DNA of 7,988 nt from Alphaproteobacteria bacterium (GTDB lineage Bacteria > Pseudomonadota > Alphaproteobacteria > Rhizobiales > Beijerinckiaceae): the NCBI GenBank assembly GCA_009920595.1, contig RFZR01000065.1, forward strand, positions 1 through 7,988, given 5' to 3'. The position numbers and the translations under genes are program-made. The notes under the pieces are model-generated. The model worked only from the letters and a program-made list of their open reading frames with translations, searched no databases and was not told where the DNA came from. How positions within the stretch are numbered: the stretch's first letter is position 1; every line of letters begins with the position of its first letter. Positions 1 to 6,457 of this stretch are shown one piece after another.

Positions 1-29
1 AGCGCGTCTACCAATTCCGCCATGGCCGC
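1..29 (-). tRNA. tRNA-Leu, 5' part only (runs off the left edge)
   Basis: Read on the minus strand, the first 29 bases give a 7-base acceptor strand GCGGCCA, then TG (positions 8-9), then a D-arm GCG-GAATTGGTAGA-CGC with the typical GGTAGA D-loop. This start is characteristic of bacterial tRNA-Leu. The anticodon, long variable arm and T-arm lie beyond the left edge, so the isoacceptor cannot be read. The assignment to Leu rests on the D-arm and acceptor sequence alone. Confidence 0.85.
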
Positions 30-129
30 GTAGACTAGACCGGCTCAAGGGCCGGACGAGGCGGTTGTCTAACAGATGGATCGGGGGGCGACAAGCGCGG
101 GGAGGCAAAAAATCCACCGCCGCTTTTGG

Positions 130-146
130 AGGGGCCTTATGCCCCT
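130..146. other. short hairpin at the end of the fliN-like gene
   Basis: AGGGGC and GCCCCT form a 6-bp stem around a 5-base loop, and the stop codon of the fliN-like gene falls in the loop. On the minus strand a run of six T follows about 18 bases later (112-107), not directly after the stem, so this is not a standard intrinsic terminator. It could still act as a weak 3' end for the fliN-like transcript. This is a structure seen by eye only. Confidence 0.25.
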
Positions 147-370
147 TTGAGACGGTTGGTGACCGTAATCGCCACAGTGTCGCCCTTGACGACGACAGCG
201 CCACGGGCGATCAGACGCCCATTGGCGCGAATATCAACAAGATCATCTTGCACGGGATCCAGAATGATGGCGGCGCCCCGTTTTAACCGGATGAATTCAC
301 CGATGCGGATTTGCCTTGTCCCAAGGACGACATCGACATCCACTTCCATCGCGTCGATGGGAAGTCCCAT
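137..370 (-). CDS. FliN-like single SpoA-domain protein (flagellar motor switch family)
   Basis: This 77-residue protein is almost entirely one SpoA (FliM/FliN C-terminal, surface presentation of antigens) domain. In order it shows a strand MEVDVDVVLG (residues 8-17), the IGEFIRLKRGAAIIL segment (23-37), and DIRANGRLIARGAVVVKGD (46-64), which matches the conserved NGxLIARGEVVVV core of FliN. FliN normally forms the lower C-ring of the flagellar motor switch, and the related YscQ/SctQ serves in type III secretion. Most FliN proteins carry an extra N-terminal segment and exceed 100 residues; here only the domain is present. The start is well supported by GAGGAGG six bases upstream of ATG. It lies between a tRNA and lipB with no flagellar genes in view, so a role in motility is an inference. 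I give no gene symbol for that reason. Confidence 0.8.
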   Translation of the reverse strand: MGLPIDAMEVDVDVVLGTRQIRIGEFIRLKRGAAIILDPVQDDLVDIRANGRLIARGAVVVKGDTVAITVTNRLKGA

Positions 371-376
371 GGCCCG

Positions 377-383
377 CCTCCTC
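377..383 (-). promoter_or_regulatory. strong Shine-Dalgarno of the fliN-like gene
   Basis: On the minus strand GAGGAGG lies six bases before the ATG at 370. It is the clearest ribosome binding site in the window and fixes the start of this very short protein. Confidence 0.7.
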
Positions 384-390
384 GTTTCTA

Positions 391-418
391 ATTATGGATC
401 ATCGGAAATCATGGTTAA
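391..418 (-). promoter_or_regulatory. possible sigma-70-type promoter for the fliN-like gene
   Basis: On the minus strand TTAACC (4 of 6 to TTGACA) is followed after 16 bases by CATAAT (5 of 6 to TATAAT). Transcription would begin near 384, just ahead of the GAGGAGG site, giving a short leader. The fliN/lipB divergent spacer is only 54 bases, so the match may be chance in AT-rich DNA. Confidence 0.27.
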
Positions 419-424
419 AAAATC

Positions 425-1129
425 ATGAAGACGCGCGACGAAACAGCCCCCCTTCATTTTTTTCGTGAAGATCATCAGCCTGTAGAATGGCGGGTGAGCC
501 AAGGGCTTGTCGATTATGAAGACGCGCTCGCTCATATGGAGCGCCGCGCCGAAGAGATTGCAGCCGGTCACGCCGCGGAAGAGATCTGGCTCATCGAACA
601 TCCACCGCTCTACACGGCAGGAACATCATCAAATTCGCGCGATCTCGTTTCAAAAGATTTCCCTGTCTATGAAACGGGGCGCGGCGGGCAATATACTTAT
701 CACGGGCCCGGGCAGCGTGTGGCCTATGCGATGCTCGATTTGACAAAGCGGCGTCAGGATCTCCGCGCCTATGTCGCATCGCTTGAAGCTTGGATCATTG
801 AGACGCTCAGCGAGTTTTCAATTACAGGCGAACGGCGCGAAGACCGCGTCGGTGTGTGGGTCAAACGCCCCGATAAGGGCATAGGCCATGAAGACAAAAT
901 CGCCGCGATCGGCATTCGCGTGCGGAAATGGGTGAGTTTTCATGGCATCAGCCTGAATGTTGAGCCGGAGCTCAAGCATTTTTCAGGCATCATCCCCTGC
1001 GGCATTTCGGAAACGCGTTATGGCGTCACAAGTCTTGTTGATCTTGGCCTACCCGTCACCATGGATGATGCCGATCATGCTTTACGAAAAAGCTTTGAAA
1101 AAATCTTTGGGCCGACGATTACGATTTGA
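425..1129 (+). CDS. lipB: octanoyl-[acyl-carrier-protein]:protein N-octanoyltransferase LipB
   Basis: LipB moves an octanoyl group from octanoyl-ACP to a lysine of lipoyl domains (pyruvate and 2-oxoglutarate dehydrogenase E2, GcvH). LipA then inserts sulfur. The 234-residue protein carries the family hallmarks: EEIWLIEHPPLYTAG (52-66), RGGQYTYHGPGQ (86-97), the catalytic lysine K158 in EDKIAAIGIRVR, SFHGISLNV (171-179), and the catalytic cysteine C192 in GIIPCGI. Both residues of the Cys/Lys dyad are intact. An N-terminal extension of about 20 residues relative to E. coli LipB is common in alphaproteobacteria. The ATG at 425 follows an in-frame stop at 416-418 and has no clear Shine-Dalgarno. 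The gene overlaps the end of the convergent GGCT-like gene by 11 bases. Confidence 0.96.
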   Translation: MKTRDETAPLHFFREDHQPVEWRVSQGLVDYEDALAHMERRAEEIAAGHAAEEIWLIEHPPLYTAGTSSNSRDLVSKDFPVYETGRGGQYTYHGPGQRVAYAMLDLTKRRQDLRAYVASLEAWIIETLSEFSITGERREDRVGVWVKRPDKGIGHEDKIAAIGIRVRKWVSFHGISLNVEPELKHFSGIIPCGISETRYGVTSLVDLGLPVTMDDADHALRKSFEKIFGPTITI

Positions 1130-1580
1130 ATGTCGACGAAGGCGCTTTGAATAGCGCAGTGCCCGGTTTACGCCGCGCCACCATGCCGGTTTCAATCTCT
1201 TCACAATAAGCACCCGATAGCAAAGCGGCACGTGCCGCCTCAACAAGCTTTGCACGGTCTTGCTGAGAGGCCGTTTGCGTGATCTCCGGCAATAGATGCA
1301 TCACCGCGCGTTTTGAGCCGCCCTGCCCGATGATTGGCTGAATGATCTTTGAGGCACCGGAAAAACGGCGATCTAACAGTGGCATCGCGGCCATAGGCAC
1401 ATCATAAAGCGTACCTTCGACCTGCCGCAAAGGATCACGCCGGATCGTTACACGTGCGCCGCTCATTAAGATCAACCGATGACGCGGCAAGCGCCCATGA
1501 CCCAAGCTCCTAACCTGCGGCGACAAAGCCGACATGCGCGCAGGATCCATCAATTCATCAAAGGCAAAATAAAGCGGCAC
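1119..1580 (-). CDS. gamma-glutamylcyclotransferase-like (GGCT/AIG2 fold) protein, catalytic motifs degenerate
   Basis: This 153-residue protein follows the layout of alphaproteobacterial GGCT-like proteins: an N-terminal PLYFAF-x-x-x-MDPARM strand and helix (2-16), GHGRLPRHRLILM (27-39), EGTLYDVPMAAMPLLDR (55-71), then SKIIQPII (77-84) and SKRAVMHLL (89-97). The C-terminal helix EAARAALLSGAYCEEI (114-129) fits the usual family tail. GGCT enzymes release 5-oxoproline from gamma-glutamyl compounds. Here the expected YGxNMD phosphate/substrate loop reads FDELMD (7-12), and the expected LDRYE or DxxEG segment with the catalytic Glu reads LLDRRFSGA (68-76). The start is GTG at 1580: an in-frame TAG lies two codons upstream, and GGAA sits at a usable distance. 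Fold assignment is fairly sure. Enzyme activity is doubtful, so it may be a pseudoenzyme or have another ligand. The tail overlaps lipB. Confidence 0.75.
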   Translation of the reverse strand: MPLYFAFDELMDPARMSALSPQVRSLGHGRLPRHRLILMSGARVTIRRDPLRQVEGTLYDVPMAAMPLLDRRFSGASKIIQPIIGQGGSKRAVMHLLPEITQTASQQDRAKLVEAARAALLSGAYCEEIETGMVARRKPGTALFKAPSSTFKS

Positions 1581-1606
1581 AATCTATTTCCGTTACGTCA
1601 ACTAAT

Positions 1607-1636
1607 TTGCATTATGGGAGTGATCCCTTTTAAAAT
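1607..1636 (+). promoter_or_regulatory. possible promoter of the TPR-glycosyltransferase gene
   Basis: TTGCAT (1607-1612, 3 of 6 to consensus) is followed after 18 bases by TAAAAT (1631-1636, 5 of 6). Transcription would begin near 1643, about 11 bases before the ATG at 1654. That agrees with the lack of any Shine-Dalgarno there and suggests a nearly leaderless mRNA. The spacer also holds the small inverted repeat GGGA-GTGA-TCCC. The evidence is sequence resemblance only. Confidence 0.32.
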
Positions 1637-1653
1637 TTAGATCCGCATGATCC

Positions 1654-3696
1654 ATGACCGAAATTGATCTCGACACCACAAACAGGCTCGCCGATTTAAT
1701 CCGGACCGGTAACTCGGCCAAAGCCATTCCTGACATCGAAAAGCAAATCTCCCTCTCCCCGCGCGATGATCGCCTCTGGGCTCTTTTAGGCCAAGCGCAT
1801 TTCCATGTGAACCGGTTTGCTGAGGCTGTAACGGCTCTGCGCGAGGCTTTGCGCTTAAAACCCGATCATGCTGCCCATTGTGGCGATCTCGGCATTGCCC
1901 TAAGGGCGGATGGTCGCGTCACCGAAGCCGAAGCGCTTTTGCGCGAAGCGATCCGCCGCGATGGTGCCAATCCCCTCTCCCGCTTTGCGCTTGGCAATCT
2001 CTTCGTGTCGCAAAGACGCCATGAGGAAGCGATCGCTGTCTTTGGCAGCATCTTGGCGCAAAATCCCGGCTTCTTTCCGGCAATCGAAAATCTTGCTTCG
2101 CTTTTTTCCGATCTCGGACGTCTTCAGGATGCACTCAAACTCATCGAGACGGCGCTTCAAAGAGCGCCTCAAGATCATCGACTCTATTCCATGCTTGCGA
2201 TCATTCTTGATAAAGGCGGAAATCAAAACGCCGCTCTCGACGTGACGCTCAAAGCGATTGCGCTTGATCCTCCAAAAACACTCGATATGCGGCTCGCCTC
2301 TTTCATGTCTTTAACGGGGCGCACCGGACGCCTCGATCTTCGTGACAAAGTAATGGAGTTGTTGCGTCCCGCCATCAACGAGACGTTATCTGATGATCAA
2401 CCAGAGTCTTGGAGAAAATTTGATCGCAACGCCTTACGTCGCTTTATTTTTCTGTTTCCCTATTATGGCATTCCTGATCGGGCTTTGATGAAAGTTCATT
2501 CAACCGTCGGCAATGCGATTGCGGCAAGCTTTCCTGCAGAAAATCTACCACCAAGATCCAAAAAAGAAAAAATCAGGATTGGTTATCTCTCGCATAATTT
2601 TGGTAATCATCCGATTGGTCATTTACTCTCATGTTTTTTCGAAGCGCATGGCCATCAGGATCACGAGGTCTTTCTTTATGCCACACATATCTTCGCACAA
2701 GATGCGAGCGGTTATGGCGAAAGATTAAAACAAGCCGCTGATCATTTTATCGATTGTCGCGGATGGACCGATCAATTTTTTGCAAACAGAATTCGAGCCG
2801 ATGAAATCGATATTCTCATTGATCTTGATGGCTATATGCATGGCGGGCGTCCTGAAATGCTCGCCACGCGCGTGGCGCCTGTTCAAATTCACTGGTTGCA
2901 ATCTTTGGCGGGATGTCCTGCGCCCTATATTGATTACACAATTGTTGATCGCATTCTTGTACCCGATGAGGAGCGTGATCAGGGTAATGGTCCATTGATC
3001 CGATTGGCAGATGCGTTTCAATGTGGCGAACTTTTTGATCTTCCCCCCTCATCCCCTTCACGCGCAAGTCATGATTTACCAGACGATGCCTTTGTTTTTT
3101 GCGCCTTCGGCAATTGGCTCAAAATTGACGAGCATGTTTTTAATGATTGGATGACAATTCTAAAGGCGGTTCCAAAAAGCGTTCTCTGGTTGACCTCCGG
3201 GCCGTTGCCCACTTCGCTCTCAACACTGCAACGCTATGCGGAAGCGCAAGGCGTTGAGGGGTCGCGCTTGATCGTGGCGCCGCGTACCGATGATAAAATT
3301 TCCCATATTGATCGGCATCGCTGCGCTGATCTTTATATCGATACTTATACATTCAGCGCGGCAACAAGCGCGACAGATGCACTCTCGGCGGGATTGCCTG
3401 TACTCACAAAGCGCGGATCAACCGCGCAATCACGTCTTGCCGAGAGTCTCATCCGCGCGACGGGCGTCCCTCAACTTATTGTTGAGGATCGGCAAGCCTA
3501 TATCGAAACGGCGATCACACTTGCAAAAAATCCGGATCAACTAAAAAATCACCAGAAGGCGTTGCGAGATGCATTACCCAACGCGCCACTCTTTGATGCG
3601 CATCGCATGGTGCGCCAATTTGAAATGATCTATGACCACATAATCACACGCTATCGCGCAGGACTTAAGCCTGAACATTTCGATGTCGTGCTTTGA
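1654..3696 (+). CDS. TPR-repeat protein with SPINDLY/OGT-type (GT41) O-GlcNAc transferase domain
   Basis: The 680-residue protein has two parts. Residues about 1-240 hold roughly five TPR units, for example LWALLGQAHFHVNRFAEAV (41-59), GDLGIALRADGRVTEAEALL (77-96) and ENLASLFSDLGRLQDAL (145-161). Residues about 305-680 match the GT41 catalytic region: IRIGYLSHNFGNHPIGHLL (307-325), LIDLDGYMHGGRPEMLATR (388-406), AFGNWLKID (484-492), VPKSVLWL (506-513), YIDTYTFSAATSATDALSAGLPVLT (561-585) and the tail RAGLKPEH (668-675). H319 and K490 align with catalytic-site His498 and Lys842 of human OGT. No insert like the human intervening domain is present. Such enzymes glycosylate Ser/Thr of proteins using a UDP-sugar, with the TPRs binding the target; flagellin is one known type of bacterial target. 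The sugar and target here are unknown. The loop WLGYPGTTG of relatives is WLQSLAGCP (414-422), and the OGT His920 position is Ala570. No signal peptide is seen, so it is probably cytoplasmic. Confidence 0.88.
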   Translation: MTEIDLDTTNRLADLIRTGNSAKAIPDIEKQISLSPRDDRLWALLGQAHFHVNRFAEAVTALREALRLKPDHAAHCGDLGIALRADGRVTEAEALLREAIRRDGANPLSRFALGNLFVSQRRHEEAIAVFGSILAQNPGFFPAIENLASLFSDLGRLQDALKLIETALQRAPQDHRLYSMLAIILDKGGNQNAALDVTLKAIALDPPKTLDMRLASFMSLTGRTGRLDLRDKVMELLRPAINETLSDDQPESWRKFDRNALRRFIFLFPYYGIPDRALMKVHSTVGNAIAASFPAENLPPRSKKEKIRIGYLSHNFGNHPIGHLLSCFFEAHGHQDHEVFLYATHIFAQDASGYGERLKQAADHFIDCRGWTDQFFANRIRADEIDILIDLDGYMHGGRPEMLATRVAPVQIHWLQSLAGCPAPYIDYTIVDRILVPDEERDQGNGPLIRLADAFQCGELFDLPPSSPSRASHDLPDDAFVFCAFGNWLKIDEHVFNDWMTILKAVPKSVLWLTSGPLPTSLSTLQRYAEAQGVEGSRLIVAPRTDDKISHIDRHRCADLYIDTYTFSAATSATDALSAGLPVLTKRGSTAQSRLAESLIRATGVPQLIVEDRQAYIETAITLAKNPDQLKNHQKALRDALPNAPLFDAHRMVRQFEMIYDHIITRYRAGLKPEHFDVVL

Positions 3697-3711
3697 AATG
3701 ATTTCGAAGAC

Positions 3712-3769
3712 TCACGCGAATTCAAGAATGACGGCATCAACGGCCAAGCTATCGCCTTCCTTCGCGTGA
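3712..3769 (-). repeat. 9-bp inverted repeat spanning the pccA stop codon
   Basis: TCACGCGAA (3712-3720) and TTCGCGTGA (3761-3769) are perfect inverted copies 40 bases apart, and the outer copy contains the pccA stop codon TGA. In the pccA mRNA this could pair the end of the reading frame with a segment about 50 bases earlier. No T-run follows, so it is not a standard terminator. It could be chance. Confidence 0.3.
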
Positions 3770-5718
3770 ATTTTGGAAATCTTACCGTCGCGCTCGGCGC
3801 GCAACACATTTTCCATTTTCATCGCCTCGACAATGGCTAAAATCTCACCAGCCTTCACCTCTTGCGTTTCTTTAACCGCAATTGATCTCACAAGACCCGG
3901 CATCGGACAAAGAAGTGATTTGCCTGTGTCGGCTTCAACACGCGGCGGCATTAACGCATAAAGCTCGGCCTCGCGCTCGGTGAACACGCGAAGCGTGGCC
4001 GCGACGCCAGCATGGGCGACATGGATTCCGTTGAGCACAGACCGGATCTGCGCAGCGACCGGTTTATGATTGATTGTTCCAAAAAAGACTGGTTGCCCCG
4101 GCTTCCATTCGGATTCAACCACGAGAATTTTCCCATTATGCGGAAGAAAAAATTCGAAAGCATGGTTATGATCAGCAATCTCAATGATCAAACGATGCGC
4201 GCCCGTCTCAACAACACGTCGACGATCAAAGCGCACGGGCACAGCCGCGCGCATCTGTCCTGAAATCTTACGCTTACGTTCATTCAGACGATGATCAGCA
4301 AAGGCTGCAATGGCTGCCAAGTGATCAAGCAATTCGCCTTCCGGCTCGATTGGATGAAACCCTTCCGGAAATTCTTCGGCAATAAATCCGGTTGAAAGAC
4401 GTCCCTCTTTCCAACGCGGATGCGCCATCAAAGCGGAAAGAAACGGAATATTGTGGCGGATGCCTTCAATTGCAAAAGCATCAAGCGCATCAGCCTGTGC
4501 CGCAATCGCTTCCGCACGCGTCGGCGCATGACTCACAAGTTTCGCAATCATCGGATCATAGAAGATCGAAATCTCGCCGCCTTCGTAAACGCCGGTATCA
4601 TTTCTGATGGTGACGCCCTTTTCACTCTGTTCAATCGGCGGACGATAAGTGACAAGCCGCCCTGTTGACGGCAGAAAATTACGCGTTGGGTCTTCAGCAT
4701 AGACGCGACTCTCCACCGCCCAACCGTTAAGCTTCACATCGCCTTGTGAGAGAGTAAGTTTTTCACCCGCTGCGACACGGATCATCTGTTCGACAAGATC
4801 AATGCCCGTAATAAGCTCAGTCACCGGATGCTCGACTTGGAGCCTCGTGTTCATTTCAAGAAAGAAAAAGCTTTTGTCTTGGCCAGCAACAAATTCAACA
4901 GTACCGGCTGAATCATATCCCACCGCTTTCGCAAGCGCGACAGCCTGCTCGCCCATTTTTTTGCGGGTCGCTTCATCAAGTAACGGCGATGGCGCTTCTT
5001 CAATCACTTTTTGATTGCGGCGTTGAATGGAACATTCGCGCTCGCCGAGATAGATCACATTGCCGTGCTTGTCGCCGAGCACTTGAATTTCGATATGGCG
5101 TGGATTGACGATGAATTTTTCGACAAACACACGATCATCACCAAAGGACGAAGCCGCTTCCGATTTCGCACGCGCGAACCCCTCCGCCACTTCACCGGAT
5201 GAATAAGCGATGCGCATACCTTTACCACCGCCACCGGCTGAGGCTTTGATCATCACCGGATAACCAATCTCATCGGCAATCTTCACCGCATGATCCGGAT
5301 CTTCGATGACGCCCAGAAATCCCGGCACAGTTGAAACTTTTGCGGCATTCGCAAACTTCTTCGATTCAATCTTATCGCCCATCGCTTCAATCGCTTTGGG
5401 ATTGGGGCCGATAAAGACGATGCCTTCCGCCTTCAACGCTTCGGCAAAGGCCGCGCGTTCCGAGAGAAATCCATAACCGGGATGCACCGCTTCAGCGCCT
5501 GTCGCTTTGCAAGCGGCGATGATTTTTTCGATCACGAGATAGGATTGGGCGGCGGGCGCGGGACCGATATGGATGGCCTCATCGGCCATCTCGACATGCA
5601 GCGCGTCTTTATCGGCATCGGAGTAAACGGCGACCGTTTTGATCCCCATGCGGCGCGCGGTCTTTATCACGCGGCAAGCAATTTCACCGCGATTGGCAAT
5701 CAGAATCTTCTTGAACAT
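3712..5718 (-). CDS. pccA: propionyl-CoA carboxylase alpha subunit (biotin carboxylase + BCCP)
   Basis: This subunit carboxylates its own biotin with ATP and bicarbonate, then passes the carboxyl group to the beta subunit, which makes methylmalonyl-CoA from propionyl-CoA. The 668-residue length is normal for PccA. Visible in order are the biotin carboxylase N-domain (ILIANRGEIACRV, 5-17; HPGYGFLSE, 79-87), the ATP-grasp glycine loop SAGGGGKGM (160-168), RECSIQRRNQK (227-237), EMNTRLQVEHPVTE (288-301) and the C-domain FYDPMIAKL (386-394). A middle linker/BT region follows, then the biotinyl domain with CPMPGLV and EAMKM, where K634 is the biotinylated lysine. The fused BCCP rules out the stand-alone AccC of acetyl-CoA carboxylase. 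3-methylcrotonyl-CoA carboxylase alpha is the main alternative, but the N-terminal wording and the nearby pccB favour propionyl. The ATG at 5718 is preceded by a G-rich GGGGCAGGGT. Confidence 0.95.
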   Translation of the reverse strand: MFKKILIANRGEIACRVIKTARRMGIKTVAVYSDADKDALHVEMADEAIHIGPAPAAQSYLVIEKIIAACKATGAEAVHPGYGFLSERAAFAEALKAEGIVFIGPNPKAIEAMGDKIESKKFANAAKVSTVPGFLGVIEDPDHAVKIADEIGYPVMIKASAGGGGKGMRIAYSSGEVAEGFARAKSEAASSFGDDRVFVEKFIVNPRHIEIQVLGDKHGNVIYLGERECSIQRRNQKVIEEAPSPLLDEATRKKMGEQAVALAKAVGYDSAGTVEFVAGQDKSFFFLEMNTRLQVEHPVTELITGIDLVEQMIRVAAGEKLTLSQGDVKLNGWAVESRVYAEDPTRNFLPSTGRLVTYRPPIEQSEKGVTIRNDTGVYEGGEISIFYDPMIAKLVSHAPTRAEAIAAQADALDAFAIEGIRHNIPFLSALMAHPRWKEGRLSTGFIAEEFPEGFHPIEPEGELLDHLAAIAAFADHRLNERKRKISGQMRAAVPVRFDRRRVVETGAHRLIIEIADHNHAFEFFLPHNGKILVVESEWKPGQPVFFGTINHKPVAAQIRSVLNGIHVAHAGVAATLRVFTEREAELYALMPPRVEADTGKSLLCPMPGLVRSIAVKETQEVKAGEILAIVEAMKMENVLRAERDGKISKIHAKEGDSLAVDAVILEFA

Positions 5719-5734
5719 ACCCTGCCCCGAACGG

Positions 5735-5768
5735 CCCCTTTATGTCATTCCGGTGACTGTTCTAGGGG
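5735..5768 (-). promoter_or_regulatory. possible two-tier stem-loop in the pccA leader
   Basis: Within the 70 bases between the small upstream gene and pccA, an outer pair CCCCT (5735-5739) / AGGGG (5764-5768) encloses an inner pair GTCA (5744-5747) / TGAC (5754-5757) with a six-base loop. On the minus strand this lies about 16 bases ahead of the pccA start codon, where it could influence translation or partly end upstream transcription. The stems are short, and no known riboswitch or leader family is recognised. Confidence 0.22.
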
Positions 5769-5788
5769 GAAATCTGGTAGGGGTAAAC

Positions 5789-6286
5789 TCAACCCAAAGA
5801 CGGATGGACCGCGAGCCCGCCCTGTGACCCCAGAGAAGGCATAATGGAAAGCATGGCCGCCACTTCCCTTTGCCGCTGACGCCGTGCGCGGGCACCTGAG
5901 AGCCCATCAAGCCGCTTTTTGAGATTTGGGGGCGGATCGACACATTCCTCGCTCAAAATCGTGAGCAGAGCCCGTGTCGAAGGTGTGGCGCCCGTGCTGT
6001 CGAGCCCCAGGCGGAACGCGAGCCATTCGAGATCACGCTCGGAAATCTGCCCTGTCGGACGCCGCTCCCAAATAAAATAGGTTGCCATCTGCTCGACAAA
6101 GAAAGAAAGCCACAAAGGGCTCATCTCGCGGACGTGGCGTTCAAGCCGCACCAAATCTCCCGCCTCAATGGCGCTAAGTCCCCCGCCCGCAGCCAATAAA
6201 TCGCGCAAGCGCTCGACATCGGCGTCTTCCACCTTCTGTCGTTCAATCAAGAGAGAAATAGTCGATCGAATTCGGCTTTTTGTCAT
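5789..6286 (-). CDS. uncharacterised helical protein upstream of pccA
   Basis: With the ATG at 6286 the protein is 165 residues; the frame stays open to a TTG at 6349 (186 residues). Neither start has a clear Shine-Dalgarno. I prefer the ATG because the recognisable part begins at once with MTKSRIRSTISLLIE. The protein looks all-helical. It shows DADVERLRDLLAAGGGLSA, then EAGDLVRLERHV, then PLWLSFFVEQMATYFIW, a PTGQISERDLEWLAFRLG stretch and a C-terminal basic segment (RARRQRQRE). From memory this resembles a family of alphaproteobacterial hypothetical proteins with the pattern V..DV..LR, then W..FFVEA...Y, then P.G.V....A.WL. No function is established. There is no signal peptide or membrane segment. 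It lies on the same strand as pccA, 70 bases upstream, so it could be co-transcribed with it. Whether it helps the carboxylase is unknown. Confidence 0.65.
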   Translation of the reverse strand: MTKSRIRSTISLLIERQKVEDADVERLRDLLAAGGGLSAIEAGDLVRLERHVREMSPLWLSFFVEQMATYFIWERRPTGQISERDLEWLAFRLGLDSTGATPSTRALLTILSEECVDPPPNLKKRLDGLSGARARRQRQREVAAMLSIMPSLGSQGGLAVHPSLG

Positions 6287-6457
6287 CGGCAATAACTCGG
6301 CATAATCCGCAGGGTACGGATCCAGCGAGAGCCTTGCAAAGCGAGACAAGAAAAAGGTTAATGGGACCCAGACTTTCAGAAGTTTGGTTAAAGCTCTCTT
6401 TCCAAAATGCTCAAAATGCGTGTTGTCTTCTTCAGCTTTTGATGAAATCTATCTTCG

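Noticed and set aside
41..56. CCGGC/GCCGG hairpin between the fliN-like gene and the tRNA as a terminator
   Set aside because: The stem is only 5 bp and no T-run follows on either strand.
1..136. tRNA-Leu as an integration site for a mobile element
   Set aside because: Only the 5' end of the tRNA is visible, the usual attachment site is the 3' end, and no integrase or direct repeat is seen.
126..428. Plus-strand open frame of 100 codons across the fliN-like gene
   Set aside because: It is antisense to a clear SpoA-domain gene with a strong ribosome binding site, and its translation shows no recognisable domain.
1900..2245. Overlapping open frames on both strands inside the TPR region
   Set aside because: They are shadows of the TPR reading frame, which is supported by conserved repeats.
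5482..5844. Plus-strand open frame of 120 codons antisense to the 5' end of pccA
   Set aside because: It is a mirror of the conserved biotin carboxylase N-domain coding sequence, and the peptide has no family resemblance.
6358..6391. Two GGTTAA/TTAA words upstream of the GT2 gene as a CtrA site
   Set aside because: CtrA sites need TTAA copies about 7 bases apart; here they are about 26 bases apart.
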